From contig NC_060110.1 in assembly GCF_021155765.1 (NCBI RefSeq), forward strand, positions 23,644,001 through 23,708,000: a stretch of DNA of 64,000 bases. The letters run 5' to 3'. The first letter of the stretch is position 1; every line of letters begins with the position of its first letter. Position numbers and translations under genes: made by a program. Shown in pieces: positions 1-11,495 of the stretch. The DNA is from Diprion similis. Its lineage: Eukaryota; Arthropoda; Insecta; Hymenoptera; Diprionidae. The notes under the pieces were generated by a model. It did not search any database. It saw nothing but the letters and a program-made list of their open reading frames with translations, and was not told where the DNA came from.

Positions 1-1390
1 TAAGAAGAAACTAATATCACTTGTAATCCTTGAAAATCCTACTTGGATTGATGTCCGCTTGCGAACCGAAGTGCCAGACACGGGGAAATTGGACGATATA
101 ATGATTGAATACTTGAACCACAGGAGAGACAAATAGTGCCTCTGTTATCAAGTCAAGCATAAAAAGGTTGAGAGCAAAAAGATTACTGCAGCAGACTTGT
201 TGACACAGGAGAAAATGAGAACTGTACAGGACATGGCGGATGAACGCAAGAAGAACTACGGCTTAGTGAAATACTTTTTCTCTTACGAAGATTTGAAAAA
301 AAAGTACATTCCAAGTACGGAACCATTAAACATGTTATCCTGTAAAGTAATCTTGATTTTCACTTCGAGGATTTGACGAAGAAAGGTATCGAGATTATTG
401 GACTTTTCGGGAAGCTAGACGGTACAGATTATCTTTTAACTAAGACAAAATTCATAAAAAGCTGTAACCAAAATTATCTGAAGAATTCATAAGCAGTCAG
501 ACTGCGATGATAATTATTTGAAAACGACTTTCATCACGTGGAATATTCCAATAAAAAAAATAGAAGAACAAAAGAAACACCTAGCCCTTCAAATATTGAA
601 TATCATAGCATATTTCAATTCTGACAACATTCCTACAAGCACGTTTTTGGAATTGATTGATGGTGAAGATAAACAAGAGAAATGAGATGATTCCATCGAA
701 TGTTTGACGCAGTATTCAATGGCTAGTTGGGGACAAATTCTGAAGTACCAACAATAAGCACTCACAGATTAGTCCAGAAAGTAATCAGAATAAAGTTGAT
801 GGAAAATAGTAATGATCCTAACGAGAAATCGATCCTGAAAAAAGCACTCAAATTGTTCGTAAACCATATTAATCCCCATAATTTGGATCATGCTGAATAC
901 GTTTGGGATTGTGCAAGTAAACATAGAGATTTAGTGGAAAAATTCTCTGATATACCAAGAAAGATTTCACAACTACTAGCCAAGTCAGATAAACTTAAAA
1001 GAGCTGTCTCGTTTGGGAAAAGGGCAGGAGAGTTGTTGGCACGAACTGGAGGGCTCGATGATATTCGAATTGCAGCAACGTTTGCCAATGCTGCATTAGC
1101 AGCAGCGAACCGTGTCCAAATTGGTGATGCACGTGAATTGTTCGCAAAAGTGAACAAGAGAAATTCCAGCGCCTTGGCTATCGCTGGTTTCAGCCGAAAA
1201 ATGCCGATTTTTCTGTAAGATCTAGCGACGGCTTGGGCTTCACATCCTTGCACTTAGCAGTGCTTCATGGTTACCACGAGATCGTTGAAGTTCTGCTGAG
1301 CCGAGGTGCAAACGTGGACGATGAAGATCATACGGGCCGACACCTTGCACATCGCGCAGTCTCGCGGTCGCTAGGGGATCGTGAAGTTCT
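1..1390 (+). pseudogene. decayed NLR-like gene (NTPase, helical/TPR, ankyrin), 5' end off window
   Basis: Translation in the frame starting at base 2 reads continuously to about 330 except for a TAG at about 134. It has the look of the N-terminal region of insect NB-ARC/ankyrin proteins (YQVKHKKVESKKITAADLL, then KYFFSYEDLKKKY). Frame changes follow. Bases about 520-720 read as TWNIPIKKIEEQKKHLALQI through an IPTSTFLELIDG segment, like the winged-helix end of an NB-ARC module, with an in-frame TGA near 683. The frame then shifts near 725-745 into ISTHRLVQKVIRIKL, a typical NB-ARC/TPR tail motif, followed by about 100 helical residues. A further shift near 1215 opens one ankyrin repeat (TSLHLAVLHGYHEIVEVLLS, RGANVDDED) that dies near 1380. 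At least one nonsense codon in each of two segments and several frameshifts make this a pseudogene. The family call rests on motif recognition only. Intact relatives would be cytosolic innate-immune-like receptors. Confidence 0.6.
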
Positions 1391-2889
1391 ATATCACCGT
1401 TAAAAATTTCTGTTTGAAATTTAATAATAAAGTGTGTGAAGCAATTAACATATACTTTTCGTATATTGAAATTCAACGATTGCAATGATTGAATATTGAT
1501 ATACGTAGTTTAATATTTAAAAAAAATACATAAAGTTTCATATATAAAATTTTTTGAAATCTCAGTTTATTAAAAATTGATAGTTTTCGTGTGTGATAAT
1601 TAATAATCAGTATGCATGAAAATTGAACATTTTTCTGAAATTCAGTATCCAAAGTTATATAAAATTTCATATATAAAGTGCTCAAAAATGTACGCTCATT
1701 TGAAATTAATAATTTTCGTGTATGAAAATCACCAGGCAAATCTATGACATTTGAAGATTAATATTGAAATTCATATGAATTGAATGTTAAATTTTGAGGG
1801 ACGGGTACATTAAAAATCAAAGACACAGATTGAAAGTTAAATATCCGACAGTGAATAATTATAATATTATTGTATAAGGTTTATCTATACTCTATGTGAA
1901 AAATGTGTTAATTAACATCTTGTTATATTGGCACTTTGTATTTTTATATCTTCAAATGAAAATACATATACGATCTGATTATTGTTACCAATGATGTTAT
2001 GATATGAGATTAATTTTTGCAAATAAATTTTTCACACAGTTCCTTCTTTCTTATTTGATACATCGTCTTAACTTGATGAATTCAATCGATTTGATCACTT
2101 CCTGATTCCTTGCACTTTGGGTATATAATCTAGATATTAATTCACTTTGAATTCCTCGTCATTTACACAAATCAATCTGTTACATAATCAAAATGAATAT
2201 CGTTCAGTTTTACTTCCGCGTTCATTGAAATTCTGTTACATTTACGTTGTGCAAATTTGAATTTATAAAAAAATCGATACATCGTTTTATTATGTGTGAG
2301 TTATGCATGAAACTCGATCCTTATTCCGATGCATCGATGAATCGAATCGAATCATTTTCGTCAAAGTTGCAACAATATTCGCTGTTTTTCCCTTATTCTA
2401 GGTACAATTGAATCACCTTTTAACTGTCTGAAGCCACGACTGAGATGCGTATTGAAATTATTTAATCTCGTTTGTCAACTTTTCACCTTCTATTTCTGTT
2501 ATTTCGCTAAATCTTGACATATTTCGTCTTTATTGAGCCATATTGATGTGGAATTTATGTTTGCGACACTCCTATATTCATTTCCAGTCATACACGAGCC
2601 TTATGTTTCGTTTCTATGATATGAATTCGATTTTCTTGATAATTTATTAACGATACTTGAAAAAATAATTAAACAACAAACCCATCTTGTTTGAAAATGT
2701 CTTTCTAACTCAAATTTTCCTTTTCATATTTCTTGAATTTTCTTTTTCGAACAAAATAATCATCCAAGTTTTTAGCTACCCTTGAATGAGAGGGGAGCTT
2801 GAAGACGAATTGAACAAATTGGCAAACATTTATTACGAAGATAAGCTGTGGTTCGACTCGGTCAAGTCTTTTCGAGACTCCAGACTTGG
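1391..2889. other. AT-rich intergenic stretch, no gene seen
   Basis: Strongly AT-rich sequence after the decayed NLR-like gene, dense in stops in all frames. I see no splice-flanked open segment, no RNA gene and no clear mobile element. A short run of ATCGATGAATCGAATCGAAT near 2330-2350 is a fragment of the GATTAATC/ATCGAT-type repeat seen at 5.3-5.7 kb and 21 kb. Confidence 0.5.
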
Positions 2890-2929
2890 TAGGTTTTGAC
2901 TACTGACAAAGTCACTGGAGCAGCACACG

Positions 2930-3383
2930 ACCACTATATACGGCACAACAACTGCAAGAGTAGCGAGAGATTTTCGAGGGGAAGCTTAACCGATAAATAT
3001 AGGCGCCAGAGGAGTTTAGGAGAAGACACGTGACAGCCGCGGAGCAGTGTCGGTGTCTATTTTTCATCCGACGTCTTTTTGTGCGCCAGTGTTTTTCTCT
3101 CTGCCTCTCTCTCTCTCTTTCTCTCTCTCTTCCACGCACGAGTTCTTATGTGTATATATATATAAATATATGTATACAAAAATATTACAGTTGTTACATG
3201 TAGTTTCACGCAGGCATACCACGAAAAAAAAAAAATTGTAACAAAGAGCGAGGAAGAAGTAAAAACGAAAACGCGAAATTGTCGGAGAAAGAGATAAAAC
3301 GTAAGATGAAAGAGGAAAGGGTGGGGGGATGAAGTCAAGATGAAGAAGAGCGAACGCGAGTCGGACTTCGCTGGGTCCCTCAG
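2930..3383 (+). other. possible promoter, 5' UTR and tiny first coding exon
   Basis: A TATA-like CTATATACGG at about 2935 is followed by a 400-base leader that is GC-richer than its surroundings and contains a CT tract. Near its end an ATG at 3340 opens MKKSERESDFAGSL and runs into CAG|GTATTA at 3383/3384, a possible donor (phase 2). The arrangement looks like a transcription start with a short first coding exon, but the donor is not strong and I found no downstream exon that continues the frame. Chance is a real alternative. Confidence 0.22.
3094..3132. repeat. (CT)n-rich microsatellite
   Basis: Imperfect CT dinucleotide run inside the possible 5' leader. CT/GA runs are common GAGA-factor-type sites in insect promoters, but nothing here shows binding. 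Confidence 0.8.
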
Positions 3384-4318
3384 GTATTAATAGTTTCGTA
3401 CACACTCCTTGTGTTCGGTGAGTCACCGGCCGATGGTCACGCGTACGTTTCGCCTCCCCTGGATCCACCATCTCGGCGAGGTTCACCCGCGGAAAGCTCT
3501 CGACTTCCGCGTTTCATTCATAAGCGAGTGAAAAAGCACTTGTGTACACAGGCAAGCAGGCAAGCTTTGCTGGTGTTGCTAAGGATGCCATGAATCGTCA
3601 CCGCCATCCGACAACGAAAGTTTGGAAAATAGACAAAAACGTTACGAATCTCTCCAGCAATGTTATTCGCGCGAATGAGGCGGTTAACAGGAGTGAAACA
3701 ACATGGTAAATCCATACGCGAATTGGAATACCCAATACAAGCTATGTAAGAGATATTAACAGTTTTCGAAAAAGTCTGGTGATCAACACGTTCATAAATA
3801 ATTAAACGCTGGTATTTTTTTTTGCGATTGCAGTATCTTCAGGTTCGTTGTTTATACCGTTGAATAAATTTTCAAAACCGTTCTATCTTTTTTCAATATT
3901 TTTACTCACGAGCAGATGGTTCGGCTCATTGACTTTATCAATGCTTTACGTCGTCGACTTGAATGAAAGCGTCTGAAAATTCTTTGTTTGTTATGCGACA
4001 TTTAAAAAACTTCCCTCACTCCTCATCATCGTTGTAATAATAATAATAATTATTATTATTATAACAGTGTACAACCCTCAAGCATCAGTAAACTCGTCAT
4101 ATATAGATGATATTTTTAATCCTTGGCACAGCTGCGATGCCTGTGACGAGCAAAAGCTGCGAAACAGGGAAAACGAGTAAAAGGCTTACAGCCACCACCA
4201 ACCACCACCATCAACCACCACCTTCTCGAGGTCCAGAGCATGCTGTGCGAGAGGCTTGAAACGGGCCGAAAATTTATTCGCATTTTAATTAAACTCGTCG
4301 CTCGATGTTTCACTCACT

Positions 4319-4329
4319 TTCTCTCTCTA

Positions 4330-4370
<41 letters not shown>
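4319..4370. repeat. (CT)n microsatellite
   Basis: About 50 bases of nearly pure CT dinucleotides on the plus strand. A run of T and a CTTTTTTT tract follow at 4450-4481. Confidence 0.9.
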
Positions 4371-5264
4371 GCAGGTTAAAATGCATAGAATTACACGCGA
4401 TGATATTTTCCGCGCCTTTATTTTGCACGATTCAAACACGCGTCCGCTGTATTTTTTTTTTTTTTTTTTTCTCTTTTTTTAGTTCCGCGTGCGCACTTTC
4501 AGAAACAATTAAACCCGCAGAGAACTCTTCTTTGATGTCTAGAACGTTGCGTGCATGATTTTATCGCTTACACTGTGCATCGTGAATTTCGCGCGCAATT
4601 CTCGTTTCCTTCCTCTCTTATCGTTACCAAACCAAAAAACTCCTCCTTTTCACATGAGAATCCTACGGTTTTTTTTTTTTTTTCTAGTATATCCATGCAT
4701 GTACCTTATATATGTTTTGCCATGCTCCGGAACGGAATTGTACGAATCATAGTAAGCTGGTTTAAATAGACGCCTATAACACGGAGGTCCATATCGCTGA
4801 TATATGTATGGGTATACATACATACAGCACTAGGAGGAGTGAGAACGAAGGAACGGCGACGATGGTGGTTATATGCGGTTAAACTGGTCCGTGATATGTG
4901 AGGATATACGGCGACCCTCGAGGAGAAACCCGGTCGCCAGACTCCGGGCCAACCTATATACCTCCATGGCCCTTTGTTCTCCAAGTTCCTCGAGTTACCA
5001 GGTACCGCCGACCTGTTAGTCCTATAGGCGGAACAAACCCCGAGGATTTCGCCCGGCTAATGGGACAACGAATAGCAAAAAGGGCCCTCGTTACATCCGC
5101 CAGTTTCAACCCCGGAACTGTCTCCTCAATCATATTTCTCCGGAAGTAGTGGCAAACAAGTATATTTGAACGTGATTTTTTCACGACAGGAAATCGAATC
5201 TTTATCTTTTAACTGAGACTTCATACTTTCATCCTATACTTGGCATACAGATTCTATATCAAGT

Positions 5265-5670
5265 AAGAATAATCGATTTTCGATTAAATTGGTTTTTTGT
5301 TTCTCGATTAATCGACCGACTCGATTATTTTTCCTCGCAATCGGTTTTTGTTTTTCACTACCATCAACGACGCAATACAATATCGATTTGTATGATCGAA
5401 GTATTAATTATTATTATTGTCTTACTTACTACGTATAACCTATTCGATGTAATAAATGAGAGATGAATGAATATTTTCACCTGAAATTGAAAAATATTTT
5501 GAATGGAACTATAAATTATTGAAAAAAACTTCCGCTATTAAGACTGTATATTGAAATTCACGAAATTTTAGTTTCAAATGCACCGTTCCAGTAATTTTTA
5601 CTAATTCAATCGAGTCGTGTTCGATTGTTTTTTCACACTCGATTAATCGATGTATCGATTATTTTTCAAT
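5265..5670. repeat. ATCGATT/GATTAATCG-rich repeat, copy 1
   Basis: Two clusters (5268-5350 and 5615-5670) of TCGATTAATCGA-type palindromes separated by ordinary AT-rich sequence. The right cluster repeats much of the left one in the same vocabulary (CTCGATTAATCGA, CGATTATTTTTC). A richer copy lies at 21009-21256. These are either remnants of one dispersed element or homeodomain-type site clusters. Confidence 0.5.
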
Positions 5671-6305
5671 ACACAGACACCAGAAACTTCAATCCTAAAT
5701 CTCTGTCAGATTTTCCCGAGCTTATGTTAATATAGAAAGCTGTTTTACAAAAATAAATGACCGAACATGCAATTCGTGTCGTGAAAATATGAGTTATAAT
5801 TGACATATGCAGGAATTAAAACTTCGGAAATTCTTGCTGTTCAGGGATAAAATAATTAACCCAGGATTCAAGCGAATAATTGAAGAAGCAAAGATTACGT
5901 TTATTTTGAATATAGGAAAAAGGAAAACGTTGGGATCACCACGTGGCGCGAATCAAGAACGGAGGAACAGCCTTAACCTCAAAAACAAAACAAACACCAT
6001 TTAGTCTGTATCGACTTACAATAAGGTCGCAGTTGACTAGGTCGATATCAGACACACAAAAGCGCCAATATTTGAATATTTTCAACAATAACTCTTTTCG
6101 ATCGACCGAAGAAGTGAGTCATATTGATGAAAAATCGGTTACACTGCATTGCTATTGGCTATTCCACAAATACATATACATGATACATCCACGTGAGATG
6201 AAGCCGGCAAATTTCAATCGGAACTTCCAGAAGTGTTACGCAAGCCATTCTAAAAGTATAAAGATGTAGGTATGCGTAGACCGCGGAACTCGGCTGCGTG
6301 TACAC

Positions 6306-6440
6306 AGAGAGAAGTCTTTTGAAATTCACTTGAGGTCATTTGAAATTTCTTTTTGTGTAATGAATAGTCTTTTGAAGCGAGTTGAAGAGTGACGAGAATT
6401 CCATTTCAAGTCTTTTGCGGTCTTTAGAAGTCTTTCAGTC
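6306..6440. repeat. AAGTCTTTTGAAGTC-type repeat, copy 1
   Basis: The segment is built from repeated AGTCTTTTGAA, CTTGAGGTC and CAAGTCTTTTG units at irregular spacing. Closely similar wording, including CAAGTCTTTTGAAGTC, occurs at 48640-48752. The two copies look like degenerate members of one dispersed short-period repeat. Confidence 0.45.
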
Positions 6441-6592
6441 CGGGAGATGAAGACCATTTTAAGACCCGCTTGTGTGCGCGATGCAGCAGCAGTCTCGAAG
6501 CAAGATGTGTGAGGTAAACCCCATCGCACCACGCAGAATGCAGGTTAACCCCTCCACTATAAACACGTGGCGTTTACGCGGCTTCGAGCATA

Positions 6593-7265
6593 CAGGGTGT
6601 CCCATAAGTCGCGAAGAGTAATTAGCCCGTGGCAATGTTCTGGGTGAACAACATGGGGATAGTTAAGTATTAGTAAAATTCCTCCACATCGAATGATGTA
6701 GCTGTGATGCAACCAAGGTGGCTATTTTTCTTACCTCTGATTGGATCGAAGTGTAAGAATCAGTGGCTTTTGAGGTTACAGTTTACGAATTTGAACACAA
6801 AATTTGAAGATTCAAAATGGCGGGTCTAATATGACGGCAGAAAATGCAAGAAGTTATTTGACTTGAGTGAAACTTGGTACCTGAGGGGTTTCGAAACGCT
6901 GACTTCGAGTTTGGAGTCGAAATTTGAAAATTTAAAACAGAAAATGCACAGAGTCAGACATTCCAGATTTCTGAATTTTTACTCCAGATCCGTAATCAGA
7001 GGCGTCAGAAACCCTCGAATACCAAGTTTCTTTCAAATCAAATGATTCTATTGCGATACACATTCGTAAATCAGTAACCTCAAAAACTGTGTTTTCCAAA
7101 TTTCGAGTCACTCGAAGGTGAGTAGAAACGCGTGACCATCCCAGATTGAAACCTGCATAATTTCGTTTAGATGATAGCAAAAACGTCGCCGATTTGGGAT
7201 TAATCGGAATCTGAGTACTTCCGGCAAGCTGGAATACTTTACAATACTTGAAGCGTTTCACGAAT
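6593..7265. repeat. degenerate dispersed repeat with GGGTGTCCCATAAGT and ATGGCGG motifs
   Basis: It begins with ACAGGGTGTCCCATAAGTCG, a motif that I associate with ends of insect mobile elements. It continues with TTTGAGGTTACAG, AAAATTTGAAGATTCAAAATGG and a TCTAATATGACGG variant of the paired ATGGCGG motif found at 11.3 and 39.9 kb. There are no long open frames and no clear terminal repeats, so the boundaries are approximate. Confidence 0.35.
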
Positions 7266-10110
7266 CGCTTGAAACCCTCGGGCGTTGTTTTGCCGTCGGT
7301 ATAAGCTTGGCGGGCTTCACGGTTCCGTAGCTTATTACATTCACCCGATTTTCAGGGCGCAATTTGCATTTCGATTCAACCTCGATAACAATCAATAATT
7401 CAATCCTGACGCGGACAACAAAGCCTGACTGAATCTCGCGCTTGTTCCTCTTCCCTTCCTGCCCAGTCCATGCATCTCCTGCTCTCAACCCAACGACACA
7501 GCTCCTTTGTATTACGTACCTACCTTATACGTGCACTTACACGTCGACATGTATTGATGGCATTATGCTTGAAGAGGATTAAAATTATTCAGGCGAGCCA
7601 GAAAGAGCCGGTATTCGAAACCGTTTACGGTAAGAGCGACCCGATAAACGTTTTTTTCGCATAGCAATAACTTTTTATTCCGCTATACGACCGACTCTGG
7701 TTATATTGCCAGTCACAGGGCTGTAAAGGAAGTAATTAGATTCCCGAAATTTTAAATATCGCTCTTACACATGGGCCGAAACCCAGTCAAAGAAAACGCT
7801 CTGAGAATTCGACATTTTTCAAGGTAATTTAGACATTTTTTTAGATGTATCGGAGACGTGATTTCTCGTATACTTGGTTAAACAGCTTTCATCCTTGTTA
7901 TAGAATTTTTCTTTTTAGTGAAGAAATACGCGGTGAGAAAATTGCGTCTGAAGACTTAAAAAGTAAGTTTCCAAAGTTATTTATAACAATGAAAACCGGA
8001 AGAATATAGCAAATACTTTGAATCTTCAAAGCAAATAAAAAAACTTCACTCGATCCAAAAATACACTGATTTGTATAAAAGTCTTCTACGAATTTCACAT
8101 TACCTTTAACGAGATTAAAATTTTAATCGCTGAAATATTAATAAAATAAAATAATAAAAGTTTTCCAGAAAGCTGACACTCAGTCCGTAGATTTTTCAAT
8201 TACAAGGATTATCACGCTGGGTGCAGAATTTTGAAAATATAATAAGCCAATGAAAGAGCGGCTAACTATAAAGATAGACTTAAAACATAGACTGAATTGA
8301 CCCTCTAGACGTTTGTTATTCTATGGTATTCTTTTTTGAAACCATATACCGATACCTTGTCGAAACTGACGTCATCAGCGAAGGTAAAATAGACGCTACA
8401 CTACGCTAACTGTATGAAGTTCTGTTTCTTGCTATATAACAATAATAAATACAAATACATAATAAAGGTTGAATTGTCTCATTAAAAAAATCCTGTCCCA
8501 CAATCATCTTTGCACGACAGAAGACTTGATCTCAAATTTCGAGAAGCGGCCTTATATCGAGGGGCTATATATCGAGCGGGCTTACAACAAGAGTAGTTAT
8601 CCTCATAAAATTTACAATTGCCGTTCGAAAATTGACAACATCGGGTAAAAAAAGCTACCGAGTCGAGTGAAATTATTCCGTGCGCCCCTTGTTCCCGTCT
8701 CCCGGTCTCGGGGGTGACTAGACTCTAGTCCTGAGAGCTATATCTGCAAAGTTGTTATCGAGGGTTGGACACGCGACACGTGGCAGTATCGAGCATGCAG
8801 GGGTGGAGACTCTGTGCAACAACGCCATTAGACATTCGTGGAAGCGTACTGCTCGCGCAATGGTACAATGAGACACACCGATGCATAATACAAGCGTATT
8901 CTCAGCTCGTGTTCGTGTAGAACATGCACGCGGCCAATGCATTCCCGGTATAACGACGCACCATAAATTCACCACGTAGATACCGTCTTTCTTTCGAAGG
9001 ACGAAAATAGACACTTTTTTTTTCTTCGTTTTTTTGTTTTTTTGTTTTTTCATTACGAGATAGTCGTTTACCTACACTGATTGTGAGTATCTTACCGTTT
9101 CAAACAGCTACGAAAGTGTTCGAAATTCAAAAGATTCGTTCGATATCAATTTACAATATCTCGTTATATCCAGAAGACTATATTCTCTGAAAGTTTATTG
9201 AAATATTTTTTACAAACACATTGAGGCATCGTTGTTTTAGCAGTTTCATTGACTTAGTACAAATTAGTCTTCTGAATAGAATAGAAAACAAACAGTTGCA
9301 CATTAAAAGTTTGCTAAAACTGTGTAATTGGTAGAAGTCAAACTTTTTTTTTGTGAATCTACAGAAAATTGGAGCACCGTTTTCTCTTAAGGGGTCGTTA
9401 AGAGATTATACGCCACGCCATTCATCCACTAACAAGTTTTTTTTTTTTTCGCACAAAGTTTTGAGAAGTATAAAAACCGCTGAATCATCCTTGAAACATC
9501 ATTCGGTAGAAGGTAGTAACGTGTAAATAATTCTCAGACAGAGTTTAAAAAGCAGTAAAAAGGTGGACCTATTTGCATAGGTATAAGTAATAATCTCGCG
9601 TTACGAGACTGCTGCTGTTTTCAAAGCGAGTATATCTAATCGTAAGTAAGTCAAAACGGAGCTGTAACTCTTTTTTTTTTTTAATTAACTTGTACGTGTT
9701 CTAAATAAATATTACATTATACGATTGTTCAACGAGTTGTATGTGCCGTTCAAAAATAAACGTTGCCAAAGTGTTTGAAAATGAAGGGTATCGATTGGTT
9801 TGTTTTTCAGACCGTGGAGTTCAGGGCGTCTAATAAAAGATGGGAAAACATGAGCTTGCAGATTTAGTCGGGAAAGTTTGACGCCTCTATGAAAGCTGGA
9901 CGTATTATAGATAGCTTTAACATAACCAGCGTATAAACTCACTCTTTGAAATATACTATAATAATAAAAATCAATGAACCTTTAAAGCACGGGGCCATTG
10001 GCGGCGGCCACATCGATGGCTATCAGCCGGTCATGAACGTCACTCTTTTAACGTTATATGGACCTGGAGAAACACCGAAAAACTTTTCCAGTAAAAGTCA
10101 TATTATATGT

Positions 10111-10112
<2 letters not shown>

Positions 10113-10156
<44 letters not shown>
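10113..10156. repeat. (AT)n microsatellite
   Basis: Uninterrupted AT dinucleotides for about 44 bases, flanked by GTAG and GTGTATGTAT. Confidence 0.95.
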
Positions 10157-10160
<4 letters not shown>

Positions 10161-11284
10161 ATGTATAGAAAGGAGAGGATGCCTCGACGACGATTCTCGA
10201 AAGACCAAGATAAAAGTATAATGTATAAATATCGTAAGTAAAAACAACGTTGTACTCGAAGATTCTGTACGCATTTAAATACACGCACGCGATGTACTTT
10301 ACATAATACATTTAGATGCTAATGGGAGTTATTTGAAACGAAATCCTAATTTCTTCCTCTCGAGAAGCTTTCCAGAATCGAATTTGCTTTATTTTTCTTC
10401 TTTTATTAAATACCGACTTATACGAATCACTGATTCTCAGATCGGAGAACACAGATCCTCATTTTATACATTGAGTATTAATAAAACCCGACATTGACTA
10501 AAGATTATGTTCAGATTATTCTCTCGAATTGACGCGGTGAAAATTTATTTTACGTCTTCGTGATAATATACTTGCATGTAATGTATTACGATTATGTGTT
10601 TTTTTTTTTTTTCTCTTTTCCTTTTCTTACGATGAGAAAAAGTTTATACAAATATACGCTCATGTTCGGAAAAATGAACATCTTCGAAGTTATTGCAGAG
10701 AAGTTGTAAGTTATGGTTTTTATTTGGCTATAAATGTTTCGTTATCGTCGATAACTTTCCTGAGTTAATTGACATCGTTTTATCTTGTTTCTTCTTTCCG
10801 ATTCAAGCACGTTTTACACGCGCCAATATCTCGAGAGTTCAGAATGTAATTGAGTCATCCCATTACGATAAAACCCCTCTTGAACACGCAGACACGTGGA
10901 TACATATGACATAACATCTTCTCGCTTGTCATTCTCACAATATTGAATATTCAACTGCTTCATCGGTCTTCGCTCCTATCACGAGTCTCGGTAGATTCTT
11001 GCGTCGAGTCAACACGGAATAAGTATTAATTAACCCTTTGAGTCAGAGGCTAAGTATTCTTAACAACTATTTTAGATCCTTTTTTTTTTGTATATTTAGA
11101 CAACTTTTAAACATGTGTCTTGTCGGTTTTTTGCTACTTTTGATAGTATTCTAATAAGTTTTTGTTTTATTTTATTTGTTTTATTAGTTTTGTTAAACTA
11201 ATTGATTGAAATAAATCGTGAAAATTGAAGCAATATTTCATTTCCGAGAAAGTTACTCCTCTTATACGTTGAATTTACATGTTT

Positions 11285-11495
11285 TATATAAATTATAAGC
11301 TTTTAGGGTCGCTGATTACGAATCTGAAATCGGATTTAAAAAATTCAAGATGGCGGACCCAATATGGCGGACGAAAGTTACAAATTCGATCGATTTCGGA
11401 GAAAAAACTCTGTCCAGTGGTTTTTGGGGTCGCTGATTGCGAATCTGAAATTAGATTTCGAAAATTCAGTCTGGCGAATCCAATCAACAGCCAGC
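11285..11495. repeat. paired ATGGCGG repeat, two tandem units
   Basis: Two head-to-tail units. Each begins with GGGTCGCTGATT(A/G)CGAATC, runs through CTGAAAT and a GATTT..AAAATTCA segment, and ends in an (A)GATGGCGGACCCAATATGG core. In the first unit the core is intact with a second ATGGCGGA. In the second unit it has decayed to GTCTGGCGAATCCAATC. A related copy lies at 39836-39925. There is no coding potential beyond short chance frames. Confidence 0.6.

Noticed and set aside
888-1253. Open minus-strand frame opposite the NLR-like pseudogene
   Set aside because: The plus-strand reading carries the recognisable motifs; the minus frame is its shadow.
4898-5184. GC-richer patch open on both strands
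   Set aside because: Neither translation resembles a protein, and there is no paired acceptor and donor that keeps a frame.
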